Below are positions 5,542-10,363 of a stretch of DNA of 10,363 nt, piece after piece. The stretch's first letter is position 1. Every line of letters begins with the position of its first letter. The position numbers were made by a program, and so were the translations under genes. The notes below the pieces were generated by a model. The model was not told where the DNA came from and made no database searches. It saw only the letters and a list, made by a program, of their open reading frames with translations. This DNA comes from Marmoricola sp. Its GTDB lineage: Bacteria; Actinomycetota; Actinomycetes; Propionibacteriales; Nocardioidaceae. Location of the stretch: contig JASLCW010000256.1 in NCBI GenBank assembly GCA_030151765.1, positions 1 through 10,363 of the forward strand. Reading direction: 5' to 3'.

Positions 5542-6887
5542 TCGGGCTCCTCCGGGTGGTAGAGATCCCGGATGATCGTCGCGCCCAGGTAGATCTCGCC
5601 GGCGACCCGGACCACGATCGCCGCGCTGTACGCCGGCGTGCCTCCGCTCGCGCCCTCGAGCCAGCCGCCGAGATAGAGCCAGACCGCGGCGAAGTAGACC
5701 AGCTCGCAGGCCTGCCAGATCAGCATGTCGCGCCAGCGCGGCCGGGCCAGGACGGCCAGGGGCAGCAGCCAGAGCACGTATTGCGGCGAGTAGACCTTGT
5801 TGACGATCAGGAAGGCCGCCACGATCAGGAAGCCCAGCTGCGCAAGGTTCGGGATGCGTGGCGCCTTGAGGCCGAGCAGGAGAACGGCCAGGCAGGCCAG
5901 GCCGAAGAGGAGCCACGAGGTCACGTTGATCGCGTGCGGCGAGGCGTGGTTGGCGAAGGCCAGCCAGAGCGAGCCGAGATCGGCGCCACGGCTGGAGTTG
6001 AAGGTCCAGAAGTACTTCCAGCGCTCCGGATTGGCCAGGTAGATCGGAACATTGGTGACCAACCACGTGAGCAGCGCCGTACCGGTCGCGCCGGCGAAGG
6101 CCCACAGGCGGCGTCGGTCGTACCGACTCTCCCGTAGGCAGATCACCAGCAGGGCGCCGAGCAGGAAGAGCGGATAGAGCTTGATCGAGGTGCCCAGGCC
6201 GATGCAGACGCCGGCCAACAGCGGCCGGTCGCGCAGCCACGCCCACAGGGCGCCGGCGATGGCCAGGACGGCGAGCAGGTCCCAGTTCACCATCCCGGCC
6301 AGGGGGAGCAGCGGCGTCATCGCGAAGGGCAGCGCCGACCAGGGCCGCCGGGGATCGGCGGTGGCCAGCAGGTACGTCGCCGCCAGCGCACAGCCGAAGA
6401 GCAGCATGATGGTGAGGATGAAGTACTCGTTGATCTCCCCGGGCATGCCGGGCATCGACCAGAGCGCGTCGGGCGAGGCGGCCGCGCGGAGTGCCTCGGG
6501 TGGTCCCAGCGGGTGGAGCGCGGTCAGGACCGAGGCGCCCCAGGCGAAGACGGCGATGCCGACCGGGTACTCCATCGCCGGATAGCGGTCGGTGTGGCTG
6601 TAGGGCCAGGTCTGCTCGGCGAATCCCCTGCCCGTGTAGAGATAGGGGATGTCGGAGTAGCACATCGCGCCGTACCGGGTCGCGTTGCTGTTCCAGTTGC
6701 TGGTGACGCACGGCGTGTGCTGCACCATGCCGAAGACGAAGACCAGCGTGCAGCCGGCGAGCAGCACCCGCACGGGCGTCCACCACCAATGGGGCCGCCC
6801 GTGGCGGGTGACGGAGCCGCCCACACGATCGCCGAGCCAGGCCATCGCCGGCTCGGCGGTCGTCGGTGCTTCAACGAGATCGCCCAC
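5502..6887 (-). CDS. GT87-family polyprenyl-phosphate-mannose-type membrane glycosyltransferase
   Basis: GT-C fold enzymes of this family use polyprenyl-phosphate-linked mannose outside the membrane to add alpha-mannose to glycolipids or glycans. The 461-aa protein has roughly ten hydrophobic helices. The first extracytoplasmic loop contains YSDIPYLYTGRGF with a candidate catalytic D79, then EYPVG (106-110). NWDLLAV (201-207), GTSIKLYPL (232-240) and KVYSPQYVLWL (364-374) are family-typical. It lies 10 bp after the ponA stop, the same pairing as in mycobacteria (Rv0050-Rv0051). The GTG at 6887 is chosen for that coupling, but no clear Shine-Dalgarno is visible; ATG 6845 is an alternative. Its last 40 bp overlap the convergent racemase-like gene. 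The acceptor is unknown. Confidence 0.85.
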   Translation of the reverse strand: MGDLVEAPTTAEPAMAWLGDRVGGSVTRHGRPHWWWTPVRVLLAGCTLVFVFGMVQHTPCVTSNWNSNATRYGAMCYSDIPYLYTGRGFAEQTWPYSHTDRYPAMEYPVGIAVFAWGASVLTALHPLGPPEALRAAASPDALWSMPGMPGEINEYFILTIMLLFGCALAATYLLATADPRRPWSALPFAMTPLLPLAGMVNWDLLAVLAIAGALWAWLRDRPLLAGVCIGLGTSIKLYPLFLLGALLVICLRESRYDRRRLWAFAGATGTALLTWLVTNVPIYLANPERWKYFWTFNSSRGADLGSLWLAFANHASPHAINVTSWLLFGLACLAVLLLGLKAPRIPNLAQLGFLIVAAFLIVNKVYSPQYVLWLLPLAVLARPRWRDMLIWQACELVYFAAVWLYLGGWLEGASGGTPAYSAAIVVRVAGEIYLGATIIRDLYHPEEPDQLMWTESKVVAV

Positions 6888-6897
6888 GTCGCGCGAG

Positions 6898-9201
6898 CTA
6901 ACCCGAACAGTTCGTCACGCCCGGACCCACCGTGACGCAGGTCGAGTTGGGGGTCGGCGGCTCGGACGGCGGCGCCGAGGGCGGCGCCTGGGTCGGCGTC
7001 GGCTTGTTCGTCGGGCTCGCCTTCTGGGTCGGGCTGGCCTTCTGGGTCGGCTTCGCCTTCTTGGTCTTCTTCGGCGGCGGGGGCGGGGTGTAGGTGTGGC
7101 CGCTCGACGGCGGAACGCCCTTCACATTCGCCGGCGGCGGGAAGTTCTCCGTCGGATAGGCACCCATGATGCCCTGCATCGCGGCCGTCCAGGTGCGGGC
7201 GGGATAGGTCGCGCCGTAGAAGGGCACCAGGTAGCCCTCGATGGAGGTGTAGCCCTTGTCGCGGAAGTACGACACGGCCGTGGCCACCTGCGGGGTGAAG
7301 CCCACGAACCACGAGGAGATCACCTGGCCGGGGTTGTTGGTCGCGGTGCCGGTCTTGCCGGCAGCGGGACGACCCAGCGACAGTGCGGCGCGGCCGGTGC
7401 CGCCCTTGACCACCTGCTGCATGGCATAGCTGACGTCGTCGGCGACACCCTCGGGGATGGCGCGCTTCTGGTCGTCGTGGTGCTCCCACAGGACCTTGCC
7501 GCCGGAGTCGGTGACCTTGGAGACGGCGTACCAGGCGTGGGCCATGCCGCGATTGGCGATCGTCGCGTAGGCATTGGCCATGTCGACGGGCGCCACTGCG
7601 GTCTGACCGAGCGCGATGCCCGAGTTGGCCTCGATGTGGTCACTCTCGGGTACGCCCATCGCGATCGCGGTCCTCTTGATCGCGTAGGGACCGTCGTTCA
7701 TCGACATGGTCAGGTCGATGAAGGCGGTGTTGACCGACTGCTGCAGCGCGTAGATCAGGTTGATGTGGGCGCCGTACGACTGGCCATTGCGCATGCCGCT
7801 CGCCTCGCCCTCATTCTGCACCGTGGCGCCGCCCGGGAAGCGATAGGGCGAGTTGCCGTCGAAGGTCGACTTGAGGCTGAAGCCCTGCTTCAGGCCGGCC
7901 GCCAGCGCGAAGGGTTTGAAGGACGAGCCGACCGAGGTGGACGCCTGGGTGGCGTAGTTGAGCTGGCTCGTCAGATAGTTCTGGCCGCCCCAGATGCCGA
8001 GCAGCGCGCCGGTCTTGACGTCGACGGAGGCGATGCCGACGTGCAGCTTGTTGACGCCCTTGGGCGCGACCGTGTCATAGGCGTTCTTGTCGGCGGCCAT
8101 GACGCCCTTGTCGAAGGTCGTGGTCACCCGCAGCCCGCCGCCGTCGATCTGCTGCTCGGTGAAGCCCAGCGAGAGCAGCTGCTTCTTCACCATCGTCATC
8201 ATGAAGCCGCGCTGGCCGCCGTAGGTGTTGCTGGCCCGCTGCTTGACCACCTTGGGGAGATGAGCCTGGATCTTCGACGCGGTGGCGGAGTCGATCGTCT
8301 GCATCTTGGCCATGCCGCCGACGACGTACTGGTAGCGCTGCAGGAGCGCCTGACGCTCGGCGGAGTTGCCATAGGGGTCGAAGTAGTTGGGCGAGTTGAT
8401 GATCGAGGCGAGCATCGCGGACTGGCCGGGCTTGAGCTTCTTCGCGCTGACGCCGAAGTAAGTCTGGGCGGCCGCCTCGACGCCGTACGCGCCGTGACCG
8501 AAGTAGACGGTGTTGAGGTAGCCGTTGAGGATCTCCTGCTTGGACTGCTGGCGCTGCAGCTTGAGCGAGAGGAAGACCTCCTTGATCTTGCGGCTGAGGG
8601 TGCGCTGCTGGGTCAGGTAGAGCAGCTTCACGTACTGCTGGGTGATCGTGGAGCCACCCTGGGTCGCATTGCCCTGCGCATTGGAGAAGGCGGCGCGGAG
8701 GATGCCGCGCGGGTCGATGCCCTTGTTGGTCCAGAAGCTGCGGTCCTCGGCGGCGACGGCGGCGTCCTGCATGGACTGGGCGATCTCATTCAGCGGGACG
8801 GAGTCGCGATTCTGGGTGGCGAAGCTGCCGAGCTTGGCGCCGCCCTTGTTGTAGTAGACGTACGTCGTCTGCGCCTGGTACGCCGCATTCGGGTCGGGGA
8901 TCGTCGTGTTGATGTAGGCCAGCACGAAGATGCCGCTCAGCACGATGACACCGACGATGCCCGTGATCAGCAGGCGCTTGAGCGCCGTACGCCAGTCGCG
9001 CCAGCCCTTCTTGCCACCGGACTTGCCCTTGGCACCACCGGAGGACTTGCCTCCGGACGCACTCGACTTGGCCGCGGCACGTCTGCCGCCGCCGGGGGGA
9101 GGGTTCTTGCGGGTGCCGCTCAAGCCGGGCCCAGCCTTTCCGTCGGGCAGCGCCAGGGGCGCCGTACTACCGGGCAAGGGTACGGCGTACGACGAAGTCA
9201 T
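6898..9201 (-). CDS. ponA: Bifunctional class A penicillin-binding protein
   Basis: Polymerises lipid II and cross-links peptidoglycan at the outer membrane face; 767 aa. Order: Gly/Lys/Ser-rich cytoplasmic tail (1-75), one helix (77-96), GT51 transglycosylase with E152 in EDRSF, GGSTITQQ (182-189) and RKIKE (204-208), then transpeptidase with SxxK at S426-K429 (GSSFKP), SVN (489-491) and KTG (616-618). A Pro/Lys/Thr-rich tail (about 688-752) ends in a segment with C755 and C765, which could form a disulfide. The frame is open 55 codons further upstream, to 9366, into the padR regulatory region. I choose ATG 9201, where the MTSSYAV start follows a low-grade purine stretch; this start is moderately sure. 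It is upstream of, and probably co-transcribed with, the GT87 gene. Confidence 0.95.
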   Translation of the reverse strand: MTSSYAVPLPGSTAPLALPDGKAGPGLSGTRKNPPPGGGRRAAAKSSASGGKSSGGAKGKSGGKKGWRDWRTALKRLLITGIVGVIVLSGIFVLAYINTTIPDPNAAYQAQTTYVYYNKGGAKLGSFATQNRDSVPLNEIAQSMQDAAVAAEDRSFWTNKGIDPRGILRAAFSNAQGNATQGGSTITQQYVKLLYLTQQRTLSRKIKEVFLSLKLQRQQSKQEILNGYLNTVYFGHGAYGVEAAAQTYFGVSAKKLKPGQSAMLASIINSPNYFDPYGNSAERQALLQRYQYVVGGMAKMQTIDSATASKIQAHLPKVVKQRASNTYGGQRGFMMTMVKKQLLSLGFTEQQIDGGGLRVTTTFDKGVMAADKNAYDTVAPKGVNKLHVGIASVDVKTGALLGIWGGQNYLTSQLNYATQASTSVGSSFKPFALAAGLKQGFSLKSTFDGNSPYRFPGGATVQNEGEASGMRNGQSYGAHINLIYALQQSVNTAFIDLTMSMNDGPYAIKRTAIAMGVPESDHIEANSGIALGQTAVAPVDMANAYATIANRGMAHAWYAVSKVTDSGGKVLWEHHDDQKRAIPEGVADDVSYAMQQVVKGGTGRAALSLGRPAAGKTGTATNNPGQVISSWFVGFTPQVATAVSYFRDKGYTSIEGYLVPFYGATYPARTWTAAMQGIMGAYPTENFPPPANVKGVPPSSGHTYTPPPPPKKTKKAKPTQKASPTQKASPTNKPTPTQAPPSAPPSEPPTPNSTCVTVGPGVTNCSG
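7011..7064 (-). repeat. Three 18-bp tandem units in the PBP tail
   Basis: Units at 7011-7028 and 7029-7046 differ by one base, and 7047-7064 is a more diverged third. They encode repeated six-residue KASPTQ-like units in the proline/lysine-rich extracytoplasmic tail. Such repeats can change number by slippage without breaking the frame. They may tune tail length, though no function is shown. Confidence 0.75.
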
Positions 9202-9413
9202 CCGACTGCTTCGCTGCCCCGGCAGGCGCAATTGTGACCCATCCGACGCTCCGAACCGCGTGCGGGTGCTGGCGCTGGATATATCGAACTGATAGGTTCG
9301 CTCGATAGAACGCGACGACACATCGGTTCGAAGTATCGAATGAACATGTCGCGACGAGACATTCATCCCGACCGCCTGACCCCTGTCAAGGCGGCCGTCC
9401 GGAAGGCAGTGAG
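9202..9413. promoter_or_regulatory. Divergent ponA/padR regulatory region
   Basis: This 212-bp spacer separates the divergently read ponA and padR genes and holds an AT-richer stretch (about 9280-9366). TATCGAA occurs at 9282-9288 and 9334-9340 and the inverse TCGATA at 9302-9307. CGAAC/GTTCG (9285-9289 with 9296-9300) forms an inverted repeat with a 6-nt spacer. TATCGA at 9334-9339 or GATATA on the minus strand could serve as -10 boxes, but no convincing -35 is seen for either gene. The padR Shine-Dalgarno GGAAGG is at 9401-9406. Confidence 0.6.
9340..9366. promoter_or_regulatory. Candidate PadR operator (inverted repeat)
   Basis: The arms ATGTC (9346-9350) and GACAT (9358-9362) flank a 7-nt centre, with outer ATGA (9340-9343) and TCAT (9363-9366). 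Counted as ATGT and ACAT the spacer is 9 nt, close to the ATGT-N8-ACAT sites described for some PadR-family regulators such as LmrR. It lies 48 bp before the padR start, where a repressor could control padR and perhaps ponA. Binding is inferred. Confidence 0.5.
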
Positions 9414-10073
9414 ATGGCGAGCAAGGGCGACACCCTGGAGCTGGCTGTGCTCGGCCTGCTCCACGAGTCTCCGCTGCACGGCTACGAATTGCGCAAGCGA
9501 CTCAATCTGCTCTTCGGCTGGAGCCGGGTGCTCTCCTACGGCTCGTTGTACCCCGCCCTGAAGCGGATGCTCCGCGCCGGCTGGGTCACCGAGGTCACCA
9601 CCATGTCTCCCGGCGTCTCGCGCCGGCAGCGGATCGTCTACCAGATCGCCCCGGCCGGCAGCGAGCACTTCGCCACCGCGATGAGCGACTCGGGCCCGTC
9701 CTCGTGGGAGGACGAGAACTTCACGATGCGATTCGCGCTCTTCTCGCGCACCGACGCCGCCGTACGCATGCGCATCCTGGAAGGCCGCCGCTCGCGCCTC
9801 CAGGAGCGGCTCGACCGGGCCCGCGCGAGCGCCGACCGCGGTCACGACCGCTATGTCACCGAGCTCCAGCGGCACACGCTCGAGTCGATGGAGCGCGAGG
9901 TGCGCTGGCTCACCGAGCTGATCGACGCCGAGCACGGCGAGGCCGACCACCGCGGCTCGACGGCCAAGCCCGCCGCCAAGGCCGGCCCGAAGACCGGCAC
10001 CAAGACCGGTGCCCCCAAGACCCCCCGGAGCACCTCGACCGCCTCGACGGCGGCGCGCTCCGAGGTCAGCTGA
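9414..10073 (+). CDS. PadR-family transcriptional regulator
   Basis: A 219-aa regulator with an N-terminal winged helix: [23 protein letters not shown] (about 8-30) and the recognition/wing region [20 protein letters not shown] (41-60). A long C-terminal helical part (about 105-172) suits dimerisation, as in the larger PadR subfamily. Residues 182-219 form a Lys/Thr/Ser/Ala-rich, probably disordered tail. ATG 9414 has GGAAGG 7 nt upstream. It lies 46 bp before ino1 on the same strand with no clear promoter between, so the two are likely co-transcribed. The same pair is adjacent in mycobacteria (Rv0047c-Rv0046c). The natural target and ligand cannot be read from sequence; autoregulation is a reasonable guess. 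Confidence 0.92.
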   Translation: MASKGDTLELAVLGLLHESPLHGYELRKRLNLLFGWSRVLSYGSLYPALKRMLRAGWVTEVTTMSPGVSRRQRIVYQIAPAGSEHFATAMSDSGPSSWEDENFTMRFALFSRTDAAVRMRILEGRRSRLQERLDRARASADRGHDRYVTELQRHTLESMEREVRWLTELIDAEHGEADHRGSTAKPAAKAGPKTGTKTGAPKTPRSTSTASTAARSEVS

Positions 10074-10119
10074 AACCACTGAAGAGAACACCGCAAAACA
10101 AGTAAGGAGCCAGATCCCC

Positions 10120-10363
10120 ATGGGTGAGGTACGCGTTGCGATTGTGGGCGTCGGTAACTGCGCCACGTCGCTGATCCAGGGAGCCGAGTACTACAAGGAC
10201 GCCGATCCGAGTGGCACCGTTCCCGGCCTGATGCACGTCACCTTCGGTGACTACCACGTCTCGGACGTGACCTTCGTGGCCGCCTTCGACGTCGATGACA
10301 AGAAGGTCGGCAAGGACCTCTCCGAGGCGATCAACGCCTCCGAGAACAACACGATCAAGATCT
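10120..10363 (+). CDS. ino1: Inositol-3-phosphate synthase, N-terminal part
   Basis: Converts glucose-6-phosphate to 1L-myo-inositol-3-phosphate with NAD, the first step toward phosphatidylinositol and mycothiol in actinobacteria. The first 81 residues are inside the window: [18 protein letters not shown] carries the Rossmann GxGxxA motif (G10, G12, A15), followed by [30 protein letters not shown] and ASENNTIKI, which closely match mycobacterial Ino1. The ATG has AAGGAGC about 9 nt upstream. The gene runs off the right end intact as far as seen. Likely in an operon with the preceding padR gene. Confidence 0.96.
   Translation, partial: MGEVRVAIVGVGNCATSLIQGAEYYKDADPSGTVPGLMHVTFGDYHVSDVTFVAAFDVDDKKVGKDLSEAINASENNTIKI

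Noticed and set aside
6685..9237. Very long open frame (850 codons) on the plus strand, opposite the PBP gene
   Set aside because: It is antisense to a protein with complete GT51 and transpeptidase motifs, its translation is low-complexity Arg/Gly/Val-rich, and it resembles no family. GC-rich codon bias commonly leaves such frames open.
9285..9300. LexA/SOS box (CGAAC...GTTCG)
   Set aside because: The spacer is 6 nt, whereas the actinobacterial SOS box requires 4 nt between CGAAC and GTTCG.
9202..9366. 55-residue N-terminal extension of the PBP
   Set aside because: It would cover the repeat-rich divergent regulatory region and encodes no PBP-like sequence; ATG 9201 is a better start.

Overview
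The window is a GC-rich chromosomal segment from an actinobacterium. It shows dense short-spaced genes, many GTG starts, TANNNT -10 boxes placed directly upstream of start codons, and protein sequences close to mycobacterial and streptomycete counterparts. Gene content fits the order Propionibacteriales (for example Nocardioidaceae), but this placement is inference. A FemX-type peptidoglycan branching enzyme argues against Corynebacteriales and is expected in organisms with an LL-diaminopimelate/glycine wall. The gene order resembles the conserved actinobacterial block ino1 - padR - ponA - GT87 - rpsF - ssb - rpsR - rplI seen in Mycobacterium tuberculosis (Rv0046c to Rv0056). Here a four-gene block sits between the GT87 gene and rpsF. 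No mobile element, CRISPR array, tRNA or rRNA was found.

Left part (1-1300, minus strand): a ribosomal/replication operon read leftward, rpsF (bS6) - ssb - rpsR (bS18) - rplI (bL9, only the first codons present). The rpsF leader can fold into a hairpin beside a CCG bulge, with the rpsF Shine-Dalgarno paired in the closing helix. This resembles the known autoregulatory S6:S18 mRNA motif.

Middle part (1363-5541, plus strand): nfo (endonuclease IV) overlaps a divergent LytR-CpsA-Psr (LCP) gene. After a short gap comes a FemX-type lipid II aminoacyltransferase, whose stop codon overlaps the start of an alanine-racemase-like PLP enzyme. nfo and femX each have a -10-like box 6-7 nt before the start codon, suggesting leaderless transcripts.

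Right part: on the minus strand, a bifunctional class A penicillin-binding protein (9201-6898) is followed 10 bp later by a GT87 polyprenyl-phosphate-mannose-type membrane mannosyltransferase (6887-5502). The GT87 3' end overlaps the 3' end of the racemase-like gene by 40 bp. A 212-bp intergenic region with several inverted repeats separates the PBP gene from a divergent PadR-family regulator, which is followed on the same strand by ino1 (inositol-3-phosphate synthase, cut by the window end).

Besides ribosome and DNA maintenance, the common theme is the cell envelope: LCP polymer ligation, peptidoglycan bridge formation, possible D-amino acid chemistry, glycan mannosylation, peptidoglycan polymerisation and inositol supply. 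The most notable points are the rpsF leader, the femX/racemase-like overlap pair, the LCP protein lacking expected arginines, and the padR/ponA operator-like region. Most of the window is otherwise ordinary core genome.
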